Source: CAZPHU01 sp964419255
GTDB taxonomy: Bacteria; Fibrobacterota; Chitinivibrionia; Chitinivibrionales; CAYFVL01
Direction: 5' to 3'
DNA: 44,150 bases
Assembly: GCA_964419255.1 (NCBI GenBank)
Contig: CAYQOU010000032.1
Location: forward strand, 1 to 44,150
Every line of letters begins with the position of its first letter. Position 1 is the stretch's first letter. Made by a program: the position numbers and the translations under genes. Positions 17,499 through 26,797 of this stretch are shown in pieces. Below the pieces are notes generated by a model. It did not search any database. It was not told the origin of the DNA and saw only the letters and a program-made list of their open reading frames with translations.

Positions 17499-19319
17499 TT
17501 AAAGTGCTATGACCAGATTAATGGTGAATCCAACGGCTCCTGCTCCACCTACTGCATACAGAATTTTTCTGATCATATCTTTTTGATTGATCGAATCATG
17601 ATAAGGCTTGGCTTGTGTTTCTGCAGCTTCTCTATCTGAGGGGAATTCTATCTGGTTAACTTCATCGAGTTCGTCTTTAATCAGAAGCTCCGTGACTACA
17701 GCGCCTGCAAACGCTCCGACGGTTATGATTCCCGTGCCAACACCAAGGATACGTGGAAGCGCCGTACCCCTCTGCGCCTCTTCGTATGTTGTACCGGTCA
17801 CCCCTGTAAGTTCCGCACGCTGTTCAATATCTTTCTTTCGGCAGGCGGAAATCATATCATTTACCTGCGGATCATCGCTGTATGGCGGGGATAAACGGTC
17901 AAGAAGACTCTTCACCCGTTCACAGTTGTCGTTTCGAAGCTCCAGAGAGGCAAGTTTAATGCGCACTTCAGGATCGCTGTGCCCATCGGAGAGATAGTCG
18001 TCATAAATTGTGCGCGCCTCATCCGGTTTTCCCCTTCTTTCGTAAATAGATGCCGCCTCCAGTAAATATTCCTTATATTGAATGGCGTCCAGCTCATACA
18101 GGCTTATGAAACTTTTTGCCGCGGAAAGCTCATCCCCCATCGATTTTTGAGCCTCACCCAGCCGCAACCAGGCTTCTGGGTTGTCAGATTCATTCTCGAC
18201 GGCAAGTTTGTATGCCATGTACGCAGCTTCCGAACGATCACTCTGCTCAAAACTCCATCCGATACTTACCAGAACTTCTCCGACACTGTTCTTGGTTGAA
18301 TTCGCCAGATTCTTAACATATGACAGGGCCGTCTGACTATCCTTCTGTAAGAGAGCAAGAGCTGCCAGCCGCTTGGGAGGGCGGGTATCTTTGGGATCCA
18401 ACTGTGCCGCCTGTTTATATTCCTCTTCAGCGGAACTAAGACTGTTTGACCACTCCGCGTTTAGTCCCCTTTCGTAAGCAACTGAAGCTTCCAGAGATGA
18501 CGGAAAATTTGTGGATGACATGACACTGCTGGCTTGCCCCGGACTGCCCCGCATTAAAAGACAGCGACTCTGCATCAAAGCAATTTTGGGAGAGGATGCG
18601 CCCATGGACATGTCCAGCTTTTTAAGGGCTTTGTGTGCCTCGCCATACTCACCCGCTCTCATATAGAGCCGAGCGGCCCATCCGTATGATGCGGGAGAAG
18701 GTTCTTTGACTGCCTTTTCCAAACACTTTGCAGCCTTAACTGCGGCGCTTCCGGACAGCTCGTCCGCTCGTGTGAGACACTCACCCATTTTCTTGAAATT
18801 TTTCAGATTTCCCACAAAGGATGCCCCGGGAAGTAACTGATCCTCCGACAGGATTGCGGCAGCTATCTGATCAAGCCCGTCCCGCACCCGGTTTGCATTA
18901 ATGGTGAAGGTTTCTCTTACCGTGGTTTCGGAGGTGGACACATCCACCAGCTGGATATGCAATTTAAACTCTTCCTTTGAACCGCTCTGCTCGTATTCGG
19001 AGTACAACAGATGCGAAGCCCCGAGAGAGGAAGCAATATCGGTGTACTGCATTTTTGATATACGCGACTTGTGTTTAAGAACCTCGGGAAGAAGCTCTGA
19101 GATACGATCTATCGATATCACCGGCACATTGCTCATTATATCGAATCTGCCGTAGAGACTCGCCTCGGATGCTCCCCCGAGCCAGACAAGCTTCTTATCG
19201 AATCCGTAACTATAGGAGTTGGGTCGAGCGATAACAAGACTGGTGACATCCCCCTGCGCAAACACAGTGCTGCAACTCATGGCAACTGCTACAGCAGCAA
19301 ACAACCATATACTTTTCAT
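17499..19319 (-). CDS. Exported TPR protein with TolB/CsgG-like N-terminal domain
   Basis: 606 residues from the ATG at 19317-19319, chosen because it begins a good signal peptide (MKSIWLFAAVAVAMSCSTVFAQ); an upstream in-frame TTG would add 16 residues without one. Residues about 25-170 resemble the alpha/beta domain of CsgG/TolB-like proteins (DIASSLGASHLLYSEYEQSG, then LVDVSTSETT). Residues about 180-500 are tetratricopeptide repeats, with clear units around AAQLDPKDTRPPKRLAALAL and AVENESDNPEAWLRLGEAQK. The C-terminus has two membrane segments separated by an acidic loop. It heads an operon with the DUF5011 lipoprotein. A periplasmic scaffold anchored in the membrane is likely. Confidence 0.82.
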   Translation of the reverse strand: MKSIWLFAAVAVAMSCSTVFAQGDVTSLVIARPNSYSYGFDKKLVWLGGASEASLYGRFDIMSNVPVISIDRISELLPEVLKHKSRISKMQYTDIASSLGASHLLYSEYEQSGSKEEFKLHIQLVDVSTSETTVRETFTINANRVRDGLDQIAAAILSEDQLLPGASFVGNLKNFKKMGECLTRADELSGSAAVKAAKCLEKAVKEPSPASYGWAARLYMRAGEYGEAHKALKKLDMSMGASSPKIALMQSRCLLMRGSPGQASSVMSSTNFPSSLEASVAYERGLNAEWSNSLSSAEEEYKQAAQLDPKDTRPPKRLAALALLQKDSQTALSYVKNLANSTKNSVGEVLVSIGWSFEQSDRSEAAYMAYKLAVENESDNPEAWLRLGEAQKSMGDELSAAKSFISLYELDAIQYKEYLLEAASIYERRGKPDEARTIYDDYLSDGHSDPEVRIKLASLELRNDNCERVKSLLDRLSPPYSDDPQVNDMISACRKKDIEQRAELTGVTGTTYEEAQRGTALPRILGVGTGIITVGAFAGAVVTELLIKDELDEVNQIEFPSDREAAETQAKPYHDSINQKDMIRKILYAVGGAGAVGFTINLVIAL

Positions 19320-19770
19320 GATATAAACCCGTTTTTCAGAAATGAGTGTATGTTGGCAGGCTTCCAAGAATATGCCTGCACCCCCCGCAATCCTTTTTAG
19401 TAGTCAAAATAGTGTTGAACGTTTATTCAAAACCCTGTTAAAATGGCTTTAATTAAAGCCGGATACAGAAATATTATACATAAATATATATAAAAGTGAA
19501 AAGATTGCCTTAAAATGAATCATTCAATTTTGTTTACATGACGCCGCATCGTCTCCATATGTACATTAACACATTAATTTATTACCACTTACATGCATTG
19601 AACAGATTCCGAACATTACCTGGTTCCTGTTAAGAAAAGTTCCACACATCTTCATGCCGTTTTCCTGTAACCGTTTGGCAATTCTGTTGGGGTGAAGATG
19701 GTTCGGCATGATTTATGCGTCCTAAACGTCTCCTTCTTTTTTGCCCGCGTTCTGAAGAAAGGAATATTCC
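19320..19770. promoter_or_regulatory. Divergent intergenic region with a 16-base palindrome
   Basis: This is 451 bases between the TPR operon and the GH65 operon. GGCTTTAATTAAAGCC at 19445-19460 is a perfect 16-base palindrome, the size of a dimeric repressor operator, flanked by AT-rich sequence that could hold either promoter. ATGCCG/CGGCAT inverted hexamers occur at 19654-19709. No gene is seen. Confidence 0.4.
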
Positions 19771-22164
19771 ATGTCCGACTGGTCATTGCAATACGATAGC
19801 TGGGAACCATCTCAACAACCACTGCGTGAGGCCCTGTGCACCCTCGGAAACGGCTATATCGCTACCCGCGGCGCACATGAAACCGTCAGAGCCGGTGGGC
19901 TGCATTATCCCGGCACCTATCTGGCCGGTGGATATGATCGGCTGAAATCGGAAATAAACGAAACGGTCATAGAAAATGAAGACCTGGTAAATTGGCCTAA
20001 CTGGATATTTTTAACGTTTAGAGCCAACGATGGTCCCTGGTTTTCGATCGATGAAGCCGTAGTGCTTGCCTATAGCCAGGAGCTGGACCTCGCCGAGGGA
20101 GTATTGCGCTGCGATATGACTGTGCGAGACGATGCGGATCACGAGACCCGCATCGTATCCGAGCGGCTTGTGCATATGGGAAGTTTTCATTTAGCTGCCA
20201 TACGCTGGAAGCTTCAGCCCCTGAACTGGTCAGGAGCTGCCTCGGTTCGCTCGGCACTCGATGGAACCATTATAAACAGCGGCGTTCCTCGCTATCGTGA
20301 TCTTAACAGCAAACACCTTCGACCGATCCAAACCGGACGTGCGGAGGAGGATGGCATTTTCCTGGAAGTTCAAACAGTGCAGAGTCATATAACAATGGCT
20401 CAGGCTGCGCGTACGCATGTTTATCAGAATGGCAGTGGAAAACCGGTGACCCGCAGGACGGCAGAAGATTGGTCGTTTATAAGACAGGAGCTCGATTTTT
20501 CTGTCGATCAGCACGAGACAATAGATATCGAAAAAATTGTATCGATATACACCTCCCGCGATATGGCAATCAACGAGCCGGTGACGGAAGCGTGTGCGGC
20601 GATCAGGTATGCCGAAAGTTTCGATCACCTCTATACCACTCATCGCAGAGCCTGGCAGCACCTGTGGCATCGAGGGGATCTGATTGTTACCGGTGATAAC
20701 CAGACACAGATGCTTGCACGCCTGCACGCGTTTCATGTAATACAAACCACCTCCATGAATACAATCAATCAGGACGTTGGTATCCCGTCTCGCGGATGGC
20801 ATGGCGAGGCCTACCGGGGACATATCATGTGGGATGAGCTTTTTGTTTTCCCCTATCTTACTCTGCGCATACCCGTTTTGTCCAGAGAACTGCTCATGTA
20901 CCGATACCGCCGCCTTCAGCGCGCGCGGTGGATGGCCAGAGAAAGTGGCTACAAGGGAGCGATGTTTCCCTGGCAAAGCGGCAGTGACGGTCGGGAAGAA
21001 AGCCAGCGCATCCATTTGAATCCACAATCAGGCCGATGGGTGGCGGATACCACCTGGCTTCAGCGACATGTCAATGCCGCCATCGTGTATAACGCCTGGC
21101 AGTACTATCAGGCTACATACGACAAAGAATTTCTTTATTATTACGGAGCCGAACTGGTCCTGGACATTGCGCGGTTCTGGGATTCTATTACCAAATATAA
21201 CCCTGACCGCGATCGATTCGAAATTCATGGGGTAGTCGGGCCCGACGAATACCATACAAGCTATCCCGACTCCGATGAGGCCGGAATAAACAACAACACC
21301 TATACAAACATTATGGTTTGCTGGGTACTGCTGCGTGCGCTGGATGTTATAGAGATACTGGACAATGACCGGCGCGAGGAGCTTTTCGAGATGCTTGACA
21401 TCGATGGCGAAGAGATCAGAAGGTGGGAGGAGATCAGCCGTCGGATGTACGTGCCCTTTCTTGACAACGGCATACTCGCTCAATTCGAAGGGTACGACAG
21501 GCTACAGGAGCTGGACTGGACGCACTACCGCAAAGAGTATGGTGAAAATATGCGTCTTGACAGGATACTGGAGAGTGAGGGAGATTCTGCAAACAGGTAT
21601 AAAGCAGCGAAGCAGGCAGATGTGTTGATGCTTTTTTACCTTTTCTCATCAGAGGAAATTAAGGACCTTCTGGCCCATATGGGCTATGAGTTTAATACAT
21701 CGATCATACCGTCAACAATCGATTATTACTATTCCCGATCATCTCACGGCTCTACCCTCAGCCGGCTCGTTTTCAGCTGGGTTTTGTCGCGCGCCGACAG
21801 ATCCAATTCGTGGCATGTGTTTGAAAAGGCGCTGCTCAGCGATTTTGCCGACGTGCAGGGAGGAACGACACCTGAAGGAATACATCTGGGTGCAATGGCC
21901 GGCACCATCGATATGATTCAGCGCTGTTATCCGGGCATAGAGGTGCGAAACGATGTTCTGTGGCTCAACCCGGCTCTTCCCCGTAACATAGAGTGCATAA
22001 AACAACGGATTAGATACAGGAGTCACTGGATTAGCCTGATTGTTAAGCGGGAATGTCTGTCTATCAGTGTCGAGGAAGGCTGGGGTAATCCGGTACAGAT
22101 CGGCTTTCAGGGCACTGTGTACACGTTCAAACGAAAGGAAAACAGAACGTTTCCTATTGCCTGA
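19771..22164 (+). CDS. Glycoside hydrolase family 65 protein (disaccharide phosphorylase or hydrolase)
   Basis: 797 residues, the usual length for GH65. The N-terminal beta-sandwich opens with LREALCTLGNGYIATRG, a family hallmark. The (alpha/alpha)6 catalytic domain contains GEAYRGHIMWDELFVFP, FPWQSGSDGREE and GVVGPDEYH, in which Glu493 is the expected catalytic acid, followed by NNNTYTN. RSSHGSTLSRLVFSW around residue 660 lies in the phosphate-binding loop region of characterised phosphorylases. A C-terminal beta-domain closes the protein. GH65 enzymes act on alpha-glucosides such as maltose, trehalose, kojibiose or nigerose, releasing beta-glucose 1-phosphate when phosphorolytic. The usual partner beta-phosphoglucomutase is not next to it. 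AAAGGAAT precedes the ATG. The substrate cannot be set from sequence alone. Confidence 0.93.
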   Translation: MSDWSLQYDSWEPSQQPLREALCTLGNGYIATRGAHETVRAGGLHYPGTYLAGGYDRLKSEINETVIENEDLVNWPNWIFLTFRANDGPWFSIDEAVVLAYSQELDLAEGVLRCDMTVRDDADHETRIVSERLVHMGSFHLAAIRWKLQPLNWSGAASVRSALDGTIINSGVPRYRDLNSKHLRPIQTGRAEEDGIFLEVQTVQSHITMAQAARTHVYQNGSGKPVTRRTAEDWSFIRQELDFSVDQHETIDIEKIVSIYTSRDMAINEPVTEACAAIRYAESFDHLYTTHRRAWQHLWHRGDLIVTGDNQTQMLARLHAFHVIQTTSMNTINQDVGIPSRGWHGEAYRGHIMWDELFVFPYLTLRIPVLSRELLMYRYRRLQRARWMARESGYKGAMFPWQSGSDGREESQRIHLNPQSGRWVADTTWLQRHVNAAIVYNAWQYYQATYDKEFLYYYGAELVLDIARFWDSITKYNPDRDRFEIHGVVGPDEYHTSYPDSDEAGINNNTYTNIMVCWVLLRALDVIEILDNDRREELFEMLDIDGEEIRRWEEISRRMYVPFLDNGILAQFEGYDRLQELDWTHYRKEYGENMRLDRILESEGDSANRYKAAKQADVLMLFYLFSSEEIKDLLAHMGYEFNTSIIPSTIDYYYSRSSHGSTLSRLVFSWVLSRADRSNSWHVFEKALLSDFADVQGGTTPEGIHLGAMAGTIDMIQRCYPGIEVRNDVLWLNPALPRNIECIKQRIRYRSHWISLIVKRECLSISVEEGWGNPVQIGFQGTVYTFKRKENRTFPIA

Positions 22165-22226
22165 GTCCGACGAAGCCGGGCCCCGTTACCGAAAACCCGG
22201 TAATACATTTACAAAGGAGGACTTAT

Positions 22227-23255
22227 ATGAAAATCAGGATTTTCGAAATCGAACAATGGGAAAGAGATGCGTTCAAGCTGTTGGAAGCCGACAATGAGGT
22301 GTCATACATTGAGGAGCCATTAAACAATGACACCGCTGGCCAACATGAAGATGCAGATGTAGTATCAACGTTTATTTATTCACAATTGACCAAGGAGGTA
22401 CTATCCAGGATTAAAAATCTCAAACTTATAGCTACTCGCTCCACTGGATTCGATCACATTGACATCCAGTATTGCAATGAGCATGATATCCGCATCGCCA
22501 TTGTTCCGACATACGGAAAGAACACAGTGGCAGAACACGCCTTTGCACTGATACTTACCTTAAGCCATCGAATAGTCGATAGCGTAACTAAGACCAGAAG
22601 AGGGGAATTTTCTCCCGAAGGATTGCGCGGCTTTGACCTTATGAACAAAACACTGGGAGTTATCGGCACTGGAGATATTGGCGAACACGCTATACAAATA
22701 GCAAAAGGTTTTGGTATGAATGTGTTGGCTTTTGATGTAAACCCTCGCCAGGAGCTCAAGAAAAGATTGGCTTTTGACTATGTTGACATGGATACCCTTC
22801 TTGCACAATCCGATATCATAACAATACATGTTCCCGCGAATCCTAAAACCGAAGACCTGATTTCGACACAACAGTTTCAGAAAATGAAAGATGGTGTTGT
22901 ACTGATCAATACGTCTCGCGGATCTGTCGTAAATTTCAAGGCACTTTCAGAAGCACTGGTTCAAAAGAAGGTATCTGCCGCCGGACTCGACGTTTTGCCT
23001 GCAGAGCCATTGATTCGGGAGGATACACAGGTGTTGAGAAAAGTATATCAGAAGGATAATGAAGAGACGCTGAAAAAGCTTTTGGCAGACAATGTTTTGT
23101 TTCAGCTTGACAACGTAATAGTCACACCTCATAACGCATTCAACACGACCGAGGCAGTGCAAAGGATTTTGGCCACCACATGCCAAAATATCGATGCCTT
23201 TAGCAAAGGTGAGGTAGTCAATGTGGTTAATGAGCAGAAACTTGCCCACGCCTGA
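22227..23255 (+). CDS. D-isomer-specific 2-hydroxyacid dehydrogenase (D-lactate dehydrogenase-like)
   Basis: 342 residues. The NAD-binding Rossmann motif is GVIGTGDIGEHA (about residues 142-153). Catalytic residues of the family are in place: Arg231 in SRGSVV, Glu260 in LPAEP and His302 in PHNAF. The length and sequence order fit the D-lactate dehydrogenase branch, reducing pyruvate or a related 2-oxoacid to the D-hydroxyacid with NADH. The exact substrate is not fixed by these motifs. A strong AAAGGAGG precedes the ATG. It follows the GH65 gene by 62 bases and ends before a hairpin, so the two probably form a unit linking sugar cleavage with fermentative NADH disposal. Confidence 0.92.
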   Translation: MKIRIFEIEQWERDAFKLLEADNEVSYIEEPLNNDTAGQHEDADVVSTFIYSQLTKEVLSRIKNLKLIATRSTGFDHIDIQYCNEHDIRIAIVPTYGKNTVAEHAFALILTLSHRIVDSVTKTRRGEFSPEGLRGFDLMNKTLGVIGTGDIGEHAIQIAKGFGMNVLAFDVNPRQELKKRLAFDYVDMDTLLAQSDIITIHVPANPKTEDLISTQQFQKMKDGVVLINTSRGSVVNFKALSEALVQKKVSAAGLDVLPAEPLIREDTQVLRKVYQKDNEETLKKLLADNVLFQLDNVIVTPHNAFNTTEAVQRILATTCQNIDAFSKGEVVNVVNEQKLAHA

Positions 23256-23280
23256 GTCCTTCGGACGGAGAGAAAATAAG

Positions 23281-23308
23281 GAAAGGCGGTTTACAACCGC
23301 CTTTCTCA
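23281..23308 (+). terminator. Hairpin terminator after the hydroxyacid dehydrogenase
   Basis: GAAAGGCGGTT (23281-23291) and AACCGCCTTTC (23295-23305) form a perfect 11-pair stem with a three-base loop. Only a short, broken T tract follows, so it is strong in structure but moderate as an intrinsic terminator. Confidence 0.72.
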
Positions 23309-23758
23309 TCAGACCAATAGCCTGATAACCCCATCATCATTACATACATTACCATTTCTTATGGCATAACATCTGTCTAATAATATACTCACCTTATATA
23401 GGTCATACAATCAGGAACACTAATATTGCTTCATTTATCGTTTCCTGTATGAAACAGCTGCCTTTCTGATACCTGACTTATTTATGCATGTCATTAAATG
23501 CGCAATACCTCATACTTCCGGAATCCGTACCCAAAAAACACGGTCTATCACAGAGGTGACATGGGATTTTGCAGGGAACAAAACCATTCGAATCAAAAAT
23601 CAGCACCAGGATTGTGCCACTCGCGGAGAAATAAAACACTCAATTTGACAAAAAAACCATCCTCCGGCAAGGATATTGCACCAATTTAAATCAGTCATCA
23701 AGGCTTGGAGTTACCACCTCTGAGCGGATATGAGAGTACTAATTAAAAGGAGGTCATT
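23309..23758. other. Intergenic region, no gene recognised
   Basis: About 450 AT-rich bases. A frame at 23498-23689 shows no family features or ribosome-binding site. A TTGACA at about 23645 could be a -35 element for the SPW gene, but no well-spaced -10 was found. Confidence 0.35.
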
Positions 23759-24070
23759 ATGTGGCAGGCCATCATAGCCTTACTGGTAGGATTTTGGGCG
23801 ATTTTTTCGGGATTCTATGAGACGCTTATCGTACCGTCCAACTTCATCATTTCCGGAATTGTGCTCGCCGTTTTCGGTTTTTTCAACTTCCGCGCATGGC
23901 AGGGCTATATAAACGGCTTTGCCGGTGTATGGCTTTTTATCAGCGGTTTGGTTCCGCAGCTCCAGACGGCACAAAACCTGTTTATCGTAGGTATCATTGT
24001 CGCCGCCATATCGGTGTGGGAGCTTTTAACCATCGGCAGCGCTCGTCAACAGCCTACACCACAGCACTAA
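23759..24070 (+). CDS. SPW-repeat small membrane protein
   Basis: 103 residues with four hydrophobic segments (about 4-20, 26-45, 52-68 and 72-92). The second half contains WQGYINGFAGVWLFISG, which matches the SPW repeat (W-x(2)-I-N-x(2)-x-G-x-W-L). SPW proteins are small inner-membrane proteins of unknown role found in many bacteria. The strong AAAAGGAGG site before the ATG supports expression. It stands alone with its own terminator. Confidence 0.82.
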   Translation: MWQAIIALLVGFWAIFSGFYETLIVPSNFIISGIVLAVFGFFNFRAWQGYINGFAGVWLFISGLVPQLQTAQNLFIVGIIVAAISVWELLTIGSARQQPTPQH

Positions 24071-24093
24071 ACTTCTACGGTTCAAAACTCCAC

Positions 24094-24120
24094 GGGGGAT
24101 AGCCTTATCCCCCTTATTTA
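24094..24120 (+). terminator. Rho-independent terminator of the SPW gene
   Basis: GGGGGATA (24094-24101) and TATCCCCC (24106-24113) form an eight-pair stem with a four-base loop, followed by TTATTTAATATTT. It lies 24 bases past the stop codon. Confidence 0.78.
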
Positions 24121-24616
24121 ATATTTATGCCTTCTGCCAGCCACTCTTCCATTGATCACGCAGATACCGCTGCAGTCCATCCCTCAATCTACTCATCAGA
24201 AGTTTCATTGCTCTAAAAACGCCGTCTACAACGGTTGGTGCTTCCGCATACAGGGGAACTGCTCCTGCTCCAATACTTTTTCTACCAGTTACTCAACGCC
24301 CGGGTTGTATCGTGAAGAGAGCTTTCTCGCGCGATGCTTCGCAGAAGAGCATTTCTATTCTCAAATTGGGAAAAATCGGCGGCATTCTGGTGGGACTATA
24401 AAAAGCATTGCGGATCTGATAAGGCTCTTTTTTACCCGATGGAAAAGATACCGAGAAAAATCTGCGGGGCTCGCCCAATAAAAAAATCGAGTAGCTTCGA
24501 CGCAAAAGCCATGCAGCACAATTTATACTATAGATGCGTCACTGGCCGGTGCTGGATTCATGGTCCCGCACCGGCCTCTCACCTCACCGAAGATACATCG
24601 ATTTGGCAGCTTCCTT
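24121..24616. other. Intergenic region, possible gene remnant
   Basis: About 500 bases with several overlapping short frames on the plus strand, none with a ribosome-binding site or clean domain. Around 24340-24500 fragments in different frames look faintly like a small membrane stress protein, too weak to call. Confidence 0.3.
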
Positions 24617-25150
24617 CTAGGGCGTCAAAACCCCCCCTATTGCATGAATGACACCGTTGGTTGCCAGAATATCCGTCTCCAGGACTTGTACTGAATCGTT
24701 TAATACGACCGCATCTCCTTCAACCATAACCTCGATATCCGCACCCTGAAGAGTCTGGATTGATGTCTGATTGACTATATCCGACTGTCTGAGAGATTCC
24801 GGTACGATGTGATACCGAAAGATGTTTCTTAGAGTCTCCTCCGACTGACCTAAGAAAGCATCCAGCTGCTCCTCACCCAGCTCTTCAAAAGCTGAGTTTA
24901 CGGGGGCAAAAACAGTATACGGACCTTCATCTTCAAGTGAATCCAGATATCCTGAACCGGCCAACCCCTGTACCAGATAGGAAAACCTGGCCTGCGAACT
25001 CAGAGTCTGCGCAATAGACTGTCGCTGAGGCTCGGTACCATCATCATTGTCATCCGAACAGCCCGTGAGTATACATGTGGTTAAAAACAGACCTGAAACG
25101 AAAAACAGAGGCAGTCTCAAGCAGTCGCGCATACCTTTCTGGATTTTCAT
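24617..25150 (-). CDS. Fasciclin (FAS1) domain lipoprotein
   Basis: 177 residues. The signal peptide ends in lipobox LTGC (Cys31), followed by an acidic SDDNDDG linker. One FAS1 domain fills residues about 43-177: the H1 motif is YTVFAPVNSAFEEL, then FRYHIVPE with the conserved YH pair, and the H2 motif is TNGVIHAIGGVLTP at the very C-terminus. FAS1 domains mediate adhesion or protein-protein contacts on the cell surface. An AGGACG site precedes the ATG. It is a single-gene unit with no obvious partner. Confidence 0.93.
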   Translation of the reverse strand: MKIQKGMRDCLRLPLFFVSGLFLTTCILTGCSDDNDDGTEPQRQSIAQTLSSQARFSYLVQGLAGSGYLDSLEDEGPYTVFAPVNSAFEELGEEQLDAFLGQSEETLRNIFRYHIVPESLRQSDIVNQTSIQTLQGADIEVMVEGDAVVLNDSVQVLETDILATNGVIHAIGGVLTP

Positions 25151-25641
25151 ACGTCCTCCCCCCGAATTTGGCTTAAGAAAAAGTTACTCTGTGAGACTCC
25201 ATAAGCAGTTCTTCCAATTTGTATGCCAGTGAAATTTTCGTCGAAAATGGATTGGAATATTTTTCCCTGTATTACCGATTCTTGCGCAGGGGTTACTTAT
25301 TTCCGCGTGCCACAAAATGCTCTTTTGGGGTATATATTTTGCTCATATGCTTACAATTGTTCTGTGTGTCTCATTTTATCAGATTCTCGCCTCCGCGGTG
25401 AGGTCCCCTTTTTTTGCGTAGGTGGACGGGGTAAGGATGACAACATGAACACCTAAATTCAGTGGCGCTGAGCGGGTGATTCGCGCTGTTTCTTGTGCCC
25501 ATAAGGATTGTAGGAATCTATGCGTAAGAAAGCTCTCAATACAGGTGTTCTCTCGGAGCGTGGCAGAAACTAAATATGTCTACCGGTAAATACATCAGAA
25601 TCGGCTCATCACGTCTAAAAACTCTACGAAAGGAGTGCTTC
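25151..25641. other. Intergenic region upstream of gap
   Basis: About 490 bases between divergent genes. A 17-codon frame (25518-25571) and a longer frame from 25222 lack support. The gap promoter should lie here, but no consensus pair was recognised. No RNA gene is seen. Confidence 0.35.
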
Positions 25642-26640
25642 ATGGCTAAGATTGCAATTAATGGTCTTGGACGCATCGGGCGGGCAACGTTGAAAATTAT
25701 AATGGATACTCCCCAGCTTGATCTGATCGCCATAAACGATCTCGTCTCTCCTGAAAATCTTGCCTATCTTCTTAAATATGATTCCGCTTACGGCCAATAT
25801 GAGAAAGATGTCAGGGTGGAAGCAAACAGCCTGATGATCGGAGACAGCACCATAAGGGTTCTGAATATAAAGGACCCGGCAGAGCTTCCCTGGAAAGACA
25901 TGGGTATCGACATCGTCATCGAGAGTACCGGTATTTTCACCAATGCTGAGGGTGTGCAGAAACATCTTCAGGCAGGTGCAGGTTATGCCATCCTATCCGC
26001 GCCACCTAAGAGTGACGGCATGCCTACCATCGTACCCGGTGTGAATGCATCGGGAGAAGATGACAAGATGTTTTCCACCGCAAGTTGTACAACCAATTGT
26101 ATAACCCCGGTGTTTGAAATCATGGCCAGACGTATCGGTGTTTCCAAGGCTCTCATGACCACCGTTCACGCTTATACCTCCTCCCAATCGATCGTGGATG
26201 GGCCGGCCAAAAAATATCGTCGCGGACGGGCTGCAGCCCTGAATTTCGTTCCAACAACCACGGGTGCGGCCAAGGCGACAACAAAGGTATTGCCCGATTT
26301 TGAGGGTCGTTTCGATGGTATCGCTATTCGTGGACCGGTCCCGGTCGGCTCTATTGCCGATCTGACCTTCCTGACTCAGAAAGAAACGTCCGTGGATCAA
26401 ATAAACAACATCTTCAGAGAAGAAAGCAAAAGCAGCCGCTACGAGGGGGTGCTGGGGGTGACGGAAGACCCTCTTGTTTCTTCCGATATCATAAAAGATC
26501 CGCGTGCATCTATCGTTGATTTGACCATGACTACGGTAGTGGACGGTGATCTGGTTAAAATATTGAGCTGGTATGATAATGAATGGGGCTATGCCGCACA
26601 GATGGTACGTGAAGCTGCAGCGATAGCCAGACGCATCTAG
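25642..26640 (+). CDS. gap: Glyceraldehyde-3-phosphate dehydrogenase, type I
   Basis: 332 residues, standard length, from the ATG at 25642, which follows AAAGGAG; a frame open from 25576 would add 22 non-conserved residues. The NAD-binding fold opens with INGLGRIGR. The active site is ASCTTNC with catalytic Cys149, and the general-base histidine lies downstream in the conserved TVHAYTSSQ stretch. The substrate-binding RGRAAALNFVPTTTGAAKA and C-terminal WYDNEWGYAAQMV segments are intact. The enzyme catalyses phosphorylating oxidation of glyceraldehyde 3-phosphate in glycolysis. Its gene is not next to pgk or tpi here. Confidence 0.97.
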   Translation: MAKIAINGLGRIGRATLKIIMDTPQLDLIAINDLVSPENLAYLLKYDSAYGQYEKDVRVEANSLMIGDSTIRVLNIKDPAELPWKDMGIDIVIESTGIFTNAEGVQKHLQAGAGYAILSAPPKSDGMPTIVPGVNASGEDDKMFSTASCTTNCITPVFEIMARRIGVSKALMTTVHAYTSSQSIVDGPAKKYRRGRAAALNFVPTTTGAAKATTKVLPDFEGRFDGIAIRGPVPVGSIADLTFLTQKETSVDQINNIFREESKSSRYEGVLGVTEDPLVSSDIIKDPRASIVDLTMTTVVDGDLVKILSWYDNEWGYAAQMVREAAAIARRI

Positions 26641-26676
26641 CAGACAATACAGAGGGACATACCAGGAAAACAGGAC

Positions 26677-26716
26677 GGAGGGCGTTACCATACGCTCTCC
26701 TCCGATGGATTTTTTC
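26677..26716 (+). terminator. Probable terminator of gap
   Basis: GGAGGGCGT (26677-26685) and ACGCTCTCC (26692-26700) pair with one mismatch around a six-base loop; a run of six T residues follows after nine bases. It starts 37 bases past the stop codon. Confidence 0.55.
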
Positions 26717-26773
26717 CGATAATAATCAGTGGCGACATATAAGTGAGAGGATGGGATGCAGTGGTTATTCTAT

Positions 26774-26797
26774 ATTTTGTACATTATTTTGTACATT
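26774..26797. repeat. Tandem 12-base repeat
   Basis: ATTTTGTACATT occurs twice back to back. Each copy contains the palindrome TGTACA, giving two half-turn-aligned sites. It sits in the space where gap and the DUF1328 gene converge, so a promoter role is not obvious. Confidence 0.6.

Noticed and set aside
23500..23690. tRNA-like or small RNA gene
   Set aside because: A TTCGAATC stretch occurs at about 23586, but no acceptor stem or cloverleaf can be formed around it.
24340..24500. Possible decayed YtxH-like small membrane protein
   Set aside because: Fragments such as GSFLPDGKDTEKNL and ILKLGKIGGILVGL look suggestive, but they can be joined only across stop codons and frame changes, with no start site.
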